A stretch of 64,000 bases of DNA from Cordilura impudica (taxonomy: Eukaryota; Arthropoda; Insecta; Diptera; Scathophagidae): NCBI GenBank assembly GCA_963682025.1, contig OY821518.1, positions 8,499,590 through 8,563,589 of the forward strand, read 5' to 3'. Of this stretch, positions 43,121-55,111 are shown in pieces (position 1 is the stretch's first letter; each line of letters begins with the position of its first letter). The notes under the pieces were generated by a model. The model was not told the DNA's origin and did not search any database. It saw only the letters and a list, made by a program, of their open reading frames with translations. Made by a program: the position numbers and the translations under genes.

Positions 43121-46100
43121 AATCATATTAGTCCGATCACGGGGGAGATGTGTACACATCTAGTAATTGAAGATTTTATTATGGTAGTTTTTTAAAATCA
43201 AACATAAAGCGTCATCTATGTATTAGCAGGGGTTCTGCTAATACAAAAATATTTATTATTATTTATTATTTCAACCCGTTAATTTTTAATTTTTCGTTTT
43301 TTATTTTTCATTTTTTACAACTCATTTTTTATTTTTCATTTTTAATTTTTCATTCTTTATTTTTCATTTTCCATTTTTCGTTTTTCGTTTTTCATGTTTT
43401 ATTTTTTATTTTTCATTTTTCATTTTCCATTTTTCATTTTTCATTTTTTATTTTTTATTTTTAATTTTTCATTTTTCATTTTTCAATTTTAATTTTTTAT
43501 TTTTCATTTTTAATTTTTCATTTTTTATTTTTTATTTTTCGGTTTCCATTTTATATTTTACATTTTTTATTTTTTATTTTTTATTTTTAACTTTTGTTTT
43601 TTATTTTTTATGTTTTATTTTTTATTGTTTATTTTTTATTTTTTATTTCTTATTTTTCATTTTTTATTTTTTATTTTTAATTTTTCATTCTTTATTTTTC
43701 ATTTTCCATTTTTCGATTTTCAAGTTTTATTTTTTATTTTTCATTTTTTATTTTTTTTTTTTATTTTATATTTTTCATTTTTCAATTTTCATTTTTTATT
43801 TTTCATATTTAATTTTCCATTTTTTATTTTTTATTTTTCATTTTTCATCTTTAATTTTCCGTTTTTCATTTTTAATTTTTCATTTTTCATTTTTCACTTT
43901 TATTTTTAATTTTTAATCTTATATTTGTCATATCTTTTTTTCATTTTTAATTTTTCATTCTTTGTTTTTCATTTTTCGTTTCTCATTTTTAATTTTTGAT
44001 TTTTTTTTAATTTTTCATTTTTTATTTTTCATTTATTATTTTTTATTTTTCACTTTAAATTTTTCATTCTTTATTTTTCATTTTTCATTTTTAATTTTTC
44101 ATTCCTTATTTTTGATTTTTTATTTTTCATTTTTAATTTTCATTCGTTATTTTTAATTTTTGGCTTTCATTTTTCGTTTTTCAATTTTTATTTTTCATTT
44201 TTCTTTTTCATATTTTATTTTTCATTTTTAATTTTTCATGTTTTATTTTTTATTTTTAATTTTTCATTTTTCATTTTTCAATTTTCATTTTTTATTTTTC
44301 AGTTTTCATTCTTTATTTTTCAAATTTAATTTTTAATTTTTTATTTTTCATTTTTCATTTTACATCTTTTATTTTTCATTTTTAATTTTTCATTTTTCAT
44401 TTTCTATTTTTTATATATTATTTTTCATTTTTCATTTTTAATTTTTCATTTTTCATTTTTTATTTTCCAATTTTAATTTTCAATTTTTCATATTTAATTT
44501 TTCACTTTTCATTTTTCATTTATTTTTTTATTTTTCATTTTTATTTTTCGTTTTTCATCCTATATTTTTTTTTTATTATTTTTCATTTTTCATTTATTAT
44601 TTTTTATTTTTCAATTTTCATTTTTTATTTTTCATATTTAATTTTTCATTTTTTATTTTTCATTTTTGATTTTTGATTTTGCATTTTTCATTTTTTATTT
44701 GTCATTTTTCATTTTGCATTTTTAATTTTTCAATTTTTATTTTAAAATTTTAATTTTTCAGTTATTTTTAATTTCTCAATTTTCATTTTTTATTTTCCAA
44801 TTTTAATTTTTCATTTTTTATTTGTAGTTTTTCATTTCTCCTTTTTATTTTTCATTTTTTATTTTTCAATTTTCATTTTTAATTTTTCACTTTTCATTTT
44901 TAATTTTTAATTTTTAATTTTTTATTTTTCATTTTTCACTATTCAATTTTCATTTTTAATTATTCGTTTTTCATTTTTTGTTTTTCATTTTTCATTTTTC
45001 ATTTTTATATTTTAATTTTTTATTTTTAATTTTTTTCCCATTTTTTTCATTTTATATTTTTCACTTTTCACTTTTCATTTTTCATTTTTAATTTTTCATT
45101 TTTTATTTTAAAATTTTTATTTTTCATTTTTAATTTCTCATTTTTTATTTTTTATTTTCCATTTTTAATTTTTCATTTTTTATTTGTAATTTTTCATTTC
45201 CCGTTTTTATTTTTCATTTTCTATTTTTCACTTTTCATTTTTCATTTTTAATTTTTAATTTTTCGTTTTTAATTTTCCAGGTTAAATTTTTTTTTTAATT
45301 TCTCATTTTTTATTTTTCACTTTTCGTTTTTAATTTTCCATTTTTTATTTTATTATAAAAATAGTTATTATTATTTATATTTCAACTGGTTAATGTTTAA
45401 TTATTCGTTTTTCATTTTTCATTTTTCATTTTAAATTTTTCACTTTTAATTTTTAATTTTTTATTTTTCATTTTTAAATTTTTATTTTTCATTTTTCAGT
45501 TTTTAATTTTCATTTTTAGTTTTTATTTTTCATTCTAAATTTTTCATTTTTTATTTTTCATTTTTAATTTTTCAGGTTTAGTCTTCATGTTCTATTCTTT
45601 ATTTTCCATTTTTTATTTTTCATTTTTTATTTATCATTTTTCATTTTTTAATTTTCGTTTTCGTTTTTGTTTTTTTTATTTTTTATTATCTATTTTTAAT
45701 TGTTCATTTTTAATTTTTCATTCTTTATTTTTCATTTTTAATTTTTCGTTTTTCATATATAATTTTTCATTTTTTATTTTTCACTTTTCATTTTTCGTTT
45801 TCGTTTTTGATTTTTTATTTTTTATTATCCATTTTTTATTGTTCATTTTTAATTTTTCGCTCTTTATTTTTCATTTTTAATTTTTCGTTTTCATTTTTAA
45901 TTTTTTATTTTCCATTTTTTATTTTTTATTTTTAATTTTTTATTTTTCATTTCTCATTTTTTATTGTATATTTTTCATTTTTCATTTTTAATTTTTCGTT
46001 TTTCATTTTTCGTTTTAAAAAACTCATTTTTAATTTTTCATTTTTTATTTTTCAATTTTCGTTTTTCATTTTTCACTTTTCATTTTTAATTTTTAACTAT

Positions 46101-46597
46101 TTATTTTTCATTTTTTATTTTTCATTTTTAATTTTTCATTCTTTTTTTTAAATTTTTTATTTTTCGTTTTTAATTTTTCATTTTTAATTTTTCGTTTTTA
46201 ATTTTCAATTTCTAATTTTTCACTTTTCATTTTTCATTTTTAATTTTTTATTTTTAATTTTTTATTTTTTTTTTTTTTCATTTTTTATTTTTCATTTTTC
46301 AGTTTCTATTTTTTATTTTTAATTTTTAATTTTTGAATTTTCATTTTTAATTTCTCATTCTTTAATTTTCATTTTTCGTTTTTCATTTTTAATTTCTCAT
46401 TTTTCATTTTTATTATTTATTTTTTATTTTGTATTTTACATTTCTAATTTTTTATTTATTATTTTTCATTTTTCATTTTCAAACAATTTTTCACCAATAC
46501 AATCATAAGTCACACCGATTTTGTCTTACGTCGCACATGTTACGCTGTTTTTGTGATTGTTTTATGAAATAGAAATTTTAGCCCCCTGCGCGTATCA
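43121..46597 (+). mobile_element. Array-bearing inverted-repeat transposon TE-A, copy 2
   Basis: The left end aatcatattagtccgatcac matches the terminal repeat at 12925. A perfect 16-base palindrome agatgtgtacacatct (43149-43164) and aaagcgtcatctatg, agcaggggttctgcta, caacccgttaattt follow, then the array. The right flank is caccaatacaatcataagtc, gttacgctgtttttgtgatt and ccccctgcgcgtat, where the element is cut off without its right terminal repeat. No coding capacity. Confidence 0.75.
43286..46490. repeat. Degenerate heptamer array (TTTTTCA-type), ~3.2 kb
   Basis: Units tttttca/ttttta/tttttcg, the complement of the array at 9975-12800. Interruptions are few (45350-45395 repeats the flank motif ttattattatttat, tcaactggttaat). 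That interruption suggests two array-bearing copies were fused or internally duplicated. Long F/I/H/S frames are artefacts. Confidence 0.93.
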
Positions 46598-46619
46598 ATA
46601 ATTAAGTTTGATTAATTAA

Positions 46620-46790
46620 TTTTTATATTTCATCATACTCATGACCTTCAAGCTCCAAACACTTCATATAACGCTTCTTGAAATTTTTGCTCCTTCCAAA
46701 CAATGCAATTTCTCATAACCTTCACAATAGAAGTTTGTTTCATCGATTAGCGCATCCTTGAACCCAAATTCTCAGATTCGAAATAGAAAA
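46620..46790 (-). pseudogene. Possible mariner transposase C-terminus
   Basis: Minus strand reads NFYCEGYEKLH and, after a frameshift, FKKRYMKCLELEGHEYDEI then stop. This resembles the mariner ending DGIKKLxxRWxKCIxLxGDYVE. It is short and diverged. Confidence 0.4.
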
Positions 46791-47989
46791 TAGTTATAGC
46801 TGTTAATTGAGTAATGCATTGATAAGGAAGCAAGCAATTCATAAGCCAAATCGTCAAATTTTACAAGGGAAGTAATTGTGAGAGAAATCATTCAATAAAT
46901 TGAAATAATATTCGCTATTAAAACTTTACCCCTTTTCAAGGCAATCAACGTGGATAACTTTGCGTTTCTCTCATAAAACGTTTCTATCTTACTTTGTATC
47001 GATATTGTTGAAATATGTATATAAGTACTACAACGCTTCAAATTCTATTCAAATGTTACAAACTGTTGTCCTACTGTCATTAAGAAGTAATCTTGCACAG
47101 ATTCACTTTTTATTTACAACTTTAATAAAACCAAAATAAACTTATAAAATGGAATGGTTTTGGGAAAGAAAAATACACTCAACAAATAAAACTAAGTACA
47201 AAATGTTGAAATGTTGATGACAAAGATTTAAACAATACTCAACAAAAAAAAAAAAAACAAATATATGAACGAGAAATAAAAAAAGATTATATCAAGATAA
47301 CGAATATTTTAAGCGTTAAAATTTCACAGATTTACCAGATATTAACTAGCTCACGTGCATACAAAACTTTATTAAATGCAATGAAAAATTAAAAAAAAAA
47401 AAAACTACAATAAACATTTTGTGGCTTTTCAGACTCAATTAAGTAGAAAAAAAATTATTTTGTTGTTGTTTACAACAAATTATAAGAACAAGAAAAGCAC
47501 TCAATTTTTATCGTCTTAGATAATGATGCGGATGCTGATGATGATGATGATGATGAAGAAGTTGGGTAAAAGTTTTCTTTTTACTGTTTAAAAAATTAGT
47601 GCTATTTCACAAGTCAAAAAGACAACACCACCAACAACAACACTATATTTTAAATGATGCAGAATCGCTTAAAAAGCGCAGAATGGCATTTATTACAATT
47701 CTAGCATTTGAAGATTTTAAAAGATAAAAGCAAAATTCAAACATTTCTAAAACAAAAAAAAAAAAATAAACTAAAATTGTGCGCTAAAAAAACGGCTCAT
47801 TTGAGATTAATTAACAACAGACACACAAAGTGAAAAGATTCGAAAAAAAAATAATTCGCACAAAAAAAAAGTACTGAATAAACACAGTAGTGTTCATTAT
47901 TATGATTACGTTAAAGAAGACACTTCTGAAAGAGCGTAATGAGATTGAAATTAAAACAAAAAAAAAAAAAACAAAATGTTTGATCTAAA
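46791..47989. other. AT-rich DNA with (GAT)n
   Basis: A gatgat microsatellite lies at 47521-47566. Many A-runs. No gene recognised. Confidence 0.5.
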
Positions 47990-48562
47990 TTAAAAGAGTT
48001 TTTTTTTTTGCTGAGTTATGGCGAGAGCAACTTGTGAATTTTCACGAATTTGTTTATGTGTGAAAAGTGTGTTGGTTAAAAAATATCTACAAAAGTGAAT
48101 TCGAATAGAAAAACAAACTCAAATATTCTGGCTTCTAATGTATGAGATTCACAACATAAAAGTATACGGACGTACAATTGCGCTGTGAAGTGGATCAAAT
48201 AAGAGCGACCGGTCGCTTAGATCTCGTACGGTTTGTTGTGTGTGTTTTTTTTTTTTTTTTGGCGATGGGCGAGTATTATATTATTTGTTTTCGGAATATC
48301 ATCATCGTCGTCATTATCATTTGTACAAACAAAGTTGACGGTGACGTTAACGGCGGCAAACAGACAACACAGTATCTGTGGCGGCGTTTCAGTGTTAACT
48401 TACCTGTAAGATTCGCTGATGATAGCGTTGATCATGATGAAAGTCTCTGCTTCTTCTGCTACATCATCTATGTGCCAACAACGGCCAACGAGCTAACAAA
48501 GTTCAGTTCATCGTGGTTGATGATTGTGGTCAAGTGCACACAACACAACATTATAGCAGGTT
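47990..48562. other. Complex, non-repetitive segment: possible untranslated exon
   Basis: Composition is less biased than the surroundings and not repeat-like. A consensus donor CAG/GTAAGTT occurs on the minus strand at 48400-48410 (plus strand aacttacctgtaag). A 128-codon plus frame (48178-48564) lacks any domain and has a hydrophobic, valine/isoleucine-rich start. It could be a fly gene's 5' untranslated exon on either strand. Evidence is weak. Confidence 0.25.
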
Positions 48563-49814
48563 GATTTTTCTATAAAAAAAAAAATAAAACAAAACAATAA
48601 AAATTAATTCAAAACAATTAAAACAAAAACTTCAACAAATTATTTTATAATATCACAAAAATAGTGCAAATCGTTTAAATAAAAAGAACAACAGTTTTGG
48701 GCAAACAATAATTTAATTCAAATGTTCAATTTCAAAAAAAAGAAAAAAATGATAATTTATTTAAGAAATAACTAAAAGAAAGTCAAAAGTTCTGGCAACA
48801 CAAATTCCTCAAAAAAAATTGTTATTAACTGAATTTACATAAAAAAATGTTTTATACTGAATTATTTTATAAATTTTAAATAATATTTAAGAAATCTGAT
48901 AACATAACTTTTACTGTAAAATATTTTAAAATCATTTAAGAAAAGGAAATATTAATTTTAACACGAAAAAACAAAAATTAAAAATATTTGAAACCGGTTA
49001 AATTTAAAAATGGAAAAAATGTCTAAAAAAAAAACTGTTACTTATTTTATTAAAATCATTATTTAAAACTGCAATTAAAAAGATTCATTAATATATTTCT
49101 AGATAGAATTGTAAATCAGTTAAAAATCGCGAAAACTACAAAAAAAATTAAATATTGAAATTATAATTATTTTTTTTAATAAAAAAAATAAAAAATGAAA
49201 TAGTTTTTTTTTGCAATTTAAAAAAAAAATGAAAAAATATTTTTGCAAAAAATCCCGAAAGAATTATAAACATTTTAATACAAATTTTAAAAAAAAAAAT
49301 GTTTAAATAATTTTTTTTTTTTCAAAATTAATCCTGCTAAAGAAATTCAGCTATCGTCAAGTAAATTAAAATTAAATTTTCGGGGTACTGGAAAAAAATC
49401 ACAAAAAAAAAATGAACACAGTTTTGTTTCCATTTCAAAAATTAAGGCGTTTATTTTATTATTTTTTATAAAAAAACCTTATTTTCGATCTTTATCATTT
49501 TAATGATTGAGTTTGAAATAATTCCCGAAACAACTGTCATGCAGAATATAGATCAATTTTTTGAAACAAATGTGCCAATGTTATTGCTTTAATTAAATCA
49601 AGGCGTTTATGTAAAGAACAAATAATAAAAACAAAATAAAGAACCGAATACATAAAAACATTACACAATTTTTGGAAAAAAAAAATAATAATAGTGCTTT
49701 GCAAACTTTTAGGGAACTGGGGTAAAAAATTAACAACGCCAAAAAAAAGTCTTAATATTATATTTTAATTTACATACAAATAATGCGCTTTCGTAAAAAT
49801 TAGAAATTAATCTC
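48563..49814. other. AT-rich DNA, no gene recognised
   Basis: Homopolymer-rich. 49610-49750 resembles 52440-52560 (agggaactgg or agggtactgg, acaacgccaaaaaaaagtct, tacaaataatgcgctttc), a diverged duplicate. Confidence 0.5.
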
Positions 49815-50235
49815 TCCATTTTCAAAGTCGTATAAATTACACAAGGGAACAAGGTTTTTATTGATTAAAAACTAAATATTGTTTTTAAAGTAATTCGGAA
49901 CGCTGAATCCAAATCTGCACTTGGTTTTTTTTTTTTTGTATCAGCTCGACTATTCGCGATATACGGTTCCGTCCAAAATTAAGGCACTTCAACTACATAT
50001 ATTGGCATAACTTGAAAACGGTTCACCATATTCAGTTAAAGAAATCCAAAACTCATCAACAATATTATCTTTAGGCCGTGGTTACATTGGATCTAAATTT
50101 GCCCAGCAGTTTCAGAGATATCGTGAAAGTTTTGAAAAAAAAAGAAAAATTCTCAAAAAAAAAACATTTTTGTTTTTTAAAAATTCATAAAAAAATAAAA
50201 GTGTGACAAAAATCACAGTATTGGTCCAAATGTGT
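49815..50235 (-). repeat. Dispersed repeat DR-3, inverted copy
   Basis: Contains gtccaaaattaaggcacttc, aacggttcaccatattcagt, cagcagtttcagagatatcg and gacaaaaatcacag, the complement of 7680-8100. Confidence 0.7.
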
Positions 50236-50368
50236 TTAGATAAACATATTTCGAATGGAATGAGCTCCATTTTATTTCAATCGCTGTAGAACTTTTGATT
50301 TTGTTCACAATTTACTGAAAAAACTCAATTGATAAAAATTGCGATTTCCATACAAAAATAACATTTTT

Positions 50369-51137
50369 ATACCCTATACTACTGTTTGTAACAACCAAAA
50401 ATATTTGACCTAGATAAATCTTTTATTATACCGATCGACTCAGAATCACTTTCGACTCAGAATCACTTTCTGAGTCGATTTAGCGATGTCCGTCCGTCCG
50501 TCTGTGTGTCCATGTAAACTTTGTAATCAGAACGCCAATATGAATATATTTTGCTGAAATTTGATACGTAAGCTTTTATCGTCCATAGGATGAACGTTGT
50601 TGAAATTGGTGAAATTCGGTCCATGTTCAGACCCAGTCCCCATACAAATGACCCCTATGAAATCGACTTAAAGTGCCATAAAATCCAAATTATCATATAG
50701 ATCTCAGTCAAATTGGGTTTGTGTGCATTTATTATATCCATTAATCAATAGTCTAAAAAAATTCCTACAGGACAATTCTTTGTCATAGGTCCTATATAGA
50801 GCTGCTTCGCGATCTTCATTTAAATCTATCTAAAAACAAAAATATTGCACACCTTTTTCTGAAATTTGGTTCGTATATATTTTTTCTAAATATAAATGAC
50901 TTTACCGAATATGGTCAGGATCGGTCCATTTTTCGACCTAGTCCCCATATAAATACAGGACCCGGTATAAACTTTTTCATATCTGCAGCCGAAAAAATTA
51001 ATAACAATGCCGCTCAAATTTGGTTTATGCTTTTTTTCTATATCCAATTAGTTGGACCCAAGAGATAGGGTATCTAACCTATGGTATAGGGTATCGTATT
51101 ATCGGTCTAGACCGGCTATAATTGTCTTACTTGTTTA
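50369..51137 (-). mobile_element. Dispersed repeat DR-1, near full length
   Basis: The minus strand runs from aacaagtaagacaattatag and the gccggtctagaccgat palindrome through all landmarks to the gtatagggtataa end. gactcagaatcactttc is duplicated at 50434-50470. Confidence 0.88.
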
Positions 51138-51165
51138 ATATGTGTGTGTTCGCTGCTGTTCTATA

Positions 51166-51366
51166 TCTATAATATTAATGGGCTAGGAGATTTCTTGTGA
51201 CCGATGTTTTGTTTTACTGTTTTATCCCGATTTGGACCAAACATATATTATTTGAAAGGTATTTCCTTTCAGCTGTTCACCAGATTTACAGATTTTTTAA
51301 TTTGTTCCTTTATTTTGAGTAAATTTCATTTAAAGTTGCTACTAACACATACATAAAATTATACGT
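51166..51366 (+). mobile_element. Short non-autonomous Helitron (DR-2), 5' half
   Basis: Starts TCTATAATATTAATGGGC after A. It continues to acacatacataaaattatac, then breaks off into DR-3 sequence. Confidence 0.75.
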
Positions 51367-51367
51367 A

Positions 51368-51466
51368 ATGCAAGCACAAATTTGAAATCAGCAACATCAA
51401 ATTAGTAAAAAATTGCAATAAAGTTCCAGTTAACAACAAAAAGTTCAATTTTGTTCCCTTGAATTA
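51368..51466 (+). repeat. Dispersed repeat DR-3, 3' fragment
   Basis: gaaatcagcaacatcaaatt and agttcaattttgttcccttg. Confidence 0.65.
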
Positions 51467-51467
51467 A

Positions 51468-51640
51468 GCGCCCCGGTAGGTGAGTGGGTAGCGTGCTCGC
51501 CTATCATGCGGGGGTCGTGCGTTCAATTCCCACCAGAGGCTTTGGTCTGTCGCTGCAAAAAAAAAAAAATAAAAAAAAATAGCCAAATTAGAATCTGCAG
51601 ACAAGCCACTCGGCTTCGGGAAATAGGCTTAAAAAAAATC
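51468..51640 (+). mobile_element. tRNA-derived SINE
   Basis: gcgccccggtaggtgagtgg has a pol III A box (taggtgagtgg) and gcgttcaattccc is a B box. The spacing is that of a tRNA, with an anticodon-stem-like ctcgc/gcggg pair. The acceptor arms do not pair, so this is not a tRNA gene. A non-tRNA body (tttggtctgtcgctgcaaa) and A-rich tract follow, then ttagaatctgcagaca. A second copy is inverted at 51930-52074 and a piece is at 16303. Confidence 0.75.
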
Positions 51641-51644
51641 TTAC

Positions 51645-52165
51645 AAACAATGTCGCATTTTATTTGGACTTTTTTTGAAAAGTGTATTTTTTTATATACA
51701 TTTTGAATTAAGAGCAACCTTATTTTATACATCAATCGAAAGGTCTCAAAGAGCTGTGTTCATAAAATGCAAAAAATTTTGATTATTATCCTCTTTAATG
51801 TCATAGGGTGATAATATTCAAAAAAGGGGAACAATGGAAATGGAAATATTCTTGCACTACGACCTGAAAAAAGACAATGGCTGCAATTTTTTGCGATTTA
51901 CGAGGGCTCGGCTTTGACACCTTTTTTTTTGTCTGCAGATTCTAATTTTGGGTTCCAAGATAAGCAGCCGGATTTGGCTAGTTTTTGCAGCGATAGACCA
52001 AACTCTCTAGTGGGAATCAAACCCATGACCCCCGCATGATAGGCGAGCACGCTACCTACACACCTACCGGAGCGCTTGATGTATAAGGTTGCCCTCAAAT
52101 CAGAATACATAAAAAAATACACTTTTCGAAAAAAGTGCAAATAAAATACAACATTTTTTGTCAGA
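51645..52165. mobile_element. Fold-back element DR-4 with a SINE inserted
   Basis: The left arm (tcgcattttatttggac, gaaaagtgtattttttt, gaattaagagcaacctt) pairs with the right arm (aaggttgccctcaaatcaga, aaatacacttttcgaaa). Centre landmarks match 33308-33650 (ttacgagggctcggctttga). The right arm is interrupted by an inverted SINE. Confidence 0.7.
51930..52074 (-). mobile_element. tRNA-derived SINE, inverted copy
   Basis: Minus strand: gcgctccggtaggtgtgtag, then gggtttgattcccac (B box), ggtctatcgctgcaaaaact, and a tail ccaaaattagaatctgcaga. The A and B boxes are intact. Confidence 0.75.
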
Positions 52166-53900
52166 AAAGAAAACCGCATTAGCTTTAAATTTGTAAATAA
52201 TTTTCTTTTTAATAAAAAATAAAAATAAAAAAAAAATTTTTTTAATACTTCGAAAAAATTATATAAAAAAATTTGTTTGAATATATATTTTTTTAGGAAA
52301 TAAATCAAGAAATTAAATAAACTTGAACTTAAAATTAAATTAGCTGGGAACTGGGAAAAAAAATAAATATCGCTGAAGAACAAATATACAAATATTATTA
52401 AAGAAAAAATGTACAATTTTAATGCGAAAAAAAAACTAAAAAGGCGATATTTAAAAAAGAAATATATTTACTTGAATAAACAATTTATGGAAAAATAAAA
52501 TAAGCAAAGCTTAGAAAACGTTTAGGGTACTGGGAAACTAAATTAAAAACACTAAAAAAAACTCATAAATTTAAATTTTAATTTACAAATAAGTAAAGCG
52601 TTTTCTTCAAAATTAGAAATGAATCTCTCCGTTTTCAAAAACATTTTAAAGTTTTAAAGTAAGTTTCCTGCATCTTGTTTAAAAAAAAGAATTTTTTGAA
52701 ATTAAAAAGCGCTAGAATAATTTTTAATGTGTCCAGGACTTAAAAAAAATTGAAAATTAAATTTTAATAATAAGTGACCTTCAAAAATTGGTTTTAAAAG
52801 TAGAAGAAACTTTTAAACAGGACTTGCTTTAATTCTAGAGCTTAATTTAGCTCACTAGAAATTTTTTGTCAAAAAAAACAATTTACAAATCTTTTTTCAA
52901 ATTTAAGTAAAATTTAACAAACTAATTTTTTTAGCCTAGTGTTACTTAATATTAGTCTTATATTCAAACTTGGATTTCAATATAAATCAATAAAACCTTT
53001 TAAAATGTGTAATTACCTTTTCTTTACAAAATTACCAGAGAAGGTTTCAAAAACATTGAAAAACGCTAAATTATGAAACTGTTTTTATAAAAATCGATTT
53101 CAAGTACAAGTAACTAGTTTTATTCGAAACCTTAATAAATTGAATTTTTCACGCTTCAATGCTGCTTTTTTTTCTTGAGCCAAAAAAAAACTCACTAAAA
53201 GTATCAACCCATAGTGTAACTCTGTAGAAAAAAATAATTCAGTGGTGGCTTAAACACCAGCTTACAAAAAAAGAAAAAAATCCCTTGAAGACTTCTCTCA
53301 TACAAATTAAGTAAAAACAACATACAATAAAAAGAAGCAAACAGAGTTTTTTTTTTTAACCAAACAAAAAATCCTTTAAAACACAAGAGCACTTTAAGAA
53401 GAAAAAAAAAGTTCCCATCATTTTCAAAGCGGCTTTTAAAACTATTTTTTATGTGATTTTTTTTCGTTTTTTTTTCTTCATTGTACCTCAACACCGTTTC
53501 CCTTTCGTTTGACCAGGAAAAAGCCCATAAAATCACTAAAGCATAAGCACAAGTTGAAAAAAAAAACTAAAATAAAAATCAACTCCTTCCTTCGTATTAA
53601 GAAAAAAAAGAAAACAAAAAATAAATACAAGGCAGACACATTAAACGTATTTAATATTAACTTTCCAAACAACGAATCAGTACGCGTGAGTCTTTACAAC
53701 AAAATTGACGCGTTGTTTTTTGATTTCCATATACAAACAACAAAAAAATTAATAAATGCTATAAAACTTACTAAATAATAACAAAATTAAAAATAAAAAC
53801 GAAAATGAAAGTGTGAAAACTCACGACAATATGTTGAGCATAATAAAGAAAATCATAAAATTCAATAAGAATTCCTTAAACACCTAAAGAAAATACTCTC
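52166..53900. other. AT-rich DNA upstream of the signal-peptide exon
   Basis: No repeat family recognised except the diverged duplicate noted at 52440-52560. Frames are lysine/phenylalanine-rich noise. Confidence 0.45.
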
Positions 53901-53916
53901 ATTTGTTTGATGGTGT

Positions 53917-54162
53917 TTATAAGGCAGCGTGTGGCGAACAGTGTTGTACGATTGTAAAAAAAAAAGATTTTGTCACCACACTTACGTACTTGATTAATCG
54001 ATCTATCGATCGATCGTTCGCTTGTTTAGTTAGTTTCTGAATTGTGTAAATGAGTGAAAAGTTTGTGACGACGGTTTAACAATTTATTCACTAACAACAA
54101 AAATTGTGTGAATATAAAATTAATAAATAAATTTGTGGTGTATTCTTTGTTACCGTTGAGAT
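53917..54162 (+). promoter_or_regulatory. Putative promoter and 5' leader of the downstream exon
   Basis: tttataagg at 53917-53925 resembles a TATA box, with gaacagtg about 20 bases further on as a weak initiator. The leader to the ATG is 200-odd bases with fly-like composition (atcgatctatcgatcgatcg at 53998). Position is inferred from the exon; start site not proven. Confidence 0.3.
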
Positions 54163-54224
54163 ATGCGGTTATTTATGGTAATTGCAATTGTTATATTTGC
54201 AATGCCAATAACTGGATTTGGTTG
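54163..54224 (+). CDS. First coding exon of a secreted or membrane protein
   Basis: The ATG opens MRLFMVIAIVIFAMPITGFG, a textbook signal peptide: one Arg, a hydrophobic core, then small residues before a cleavage point. It is followed by two bases of a Trp-type codon (TG) and the consensus donor G/GTAAGT at 54225. The frame closes soon if the donor is ignored, so splicing is expected, with an intron of phase 2. The protein would enter the secretory pathway. No later exon is recognisable in the remaining 9.8 kb, so the intron is probably long. A Wnt-type ligand would fit this architecture, but that is a guess. It is the only stretch here that looks like a host gene rather than a transposon. 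Confidence 0.55.
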
Positions 54225-54539
54225 GTAAGTATCTGATTGTTATATTCATATGATTAAACAATAATTAATACAGAAAGAATAGAAAAAGTCTACAAATATA
54301 TTTAAGTGTCTTTTTGGTGAAGAATTTAATATGGGGAGCATTGTAATATTTTTAGTTTAAGCAGGAACTAGTCTGAGCAAATTTTAAAAGTTATAAAAGG
54401 TTCGAGAAAAGAGTCAATTTTAACGTAAAACAAATCACTCAGTCAAGATCGGCACCCATAATTTCACAATTTGAAATTATGTATCGAAATCTTTACCCTA
54501 GTGTATAAAGATGTGTAAACGGAAAAAAATTTAAAGTTT

Positions 54540-55107
54540 GAAACATTTTTTCGGATAAAAATTGTTGAGGTGAAAAAAAATTTGAAGTGAAAAAAATTTT
54601 CACCTTACAATGGCATCTATTAAAAGCAATATGGCATTCAAAGAAAATTTAAGTGAAAAAAAATGTCCAGGTGAATAAAAATTTTTGGGGCTCTTTTTTC
54701 GGATGAAAAATTTTTGAGGTGAAAAAAAATTTGAGGTGAAAAAAATTTTCACCTTACAATGGCATCTATTAAAGCAATATGACATTCAAAAAAAAAAATG
54801 GAAGTGAAAAAATATGTCGAATTAAAAAAATATTGTTTTGCGGATAAAAATTTTTGAGGTGAAAAAAAATTTTACGTGAAAATATTTTCTATTAATTTTC
54901 ATTAAAAAAAAAAAAAATGGAGTTAAAACATATGTCGAAGTGAAAAAATAATTTTAGGACAATATTTTCGGATAAAAATTTTTAAGGTGAAAAAAAAAAT
55001 TTGAGGTAAAAATATTCACATTACAATGGCATCTATTAAAAGCACAATGTCATTCAAAACAAGTAGAAGTGAAAAAAAATGTAGAAGTGAAAAAATAATT
55101 TTTGGGC
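54540..55107 (+). repeat. ~140-155-bp minisatellite (gaggtgaaaaa type), first part
   Basis: cggataaaaatttttgaggt recurs at about 54553, 54699, 54839 and 54969 with variants. Each is followed by ttacaatggcatctattaaa in most units. It is interrupted at 55108 by a TTAA element and resumes at 55857. It lies within the presumed intron of the exon at 54163. Confidence 0.85.
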
Positions 55108-55111
55108 TTAA

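Noticed and set aside
43610..46490. Long open frames rich in F, I, H and S
   Set aside because: They are translations of the 7-base AT array; the array has few stops in some frames.
48178..48564. A 128-codon protein gene
   Set aside because: No domain, a low-complexity F/V/I start and no good neighbour; kept only as a possible untranslated exon.
51468..51545. A tRNA gene
   Set aside because: A and B boxes and an anticodon-like stem are present, but the acceptor arms do not pair and the same text occurs in a second, tailed copy; it is a SINE.
51898..52416. A 172-codon minus-strand frame
   Set aside because: Runs through poly-A/T and the SINE; composition is noise.
53917..53945. A firmly identified TATA-initiator promoter
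   Set aside because: The TATA-like motif is real but common in this AT-rich DNA; reported only as putative.
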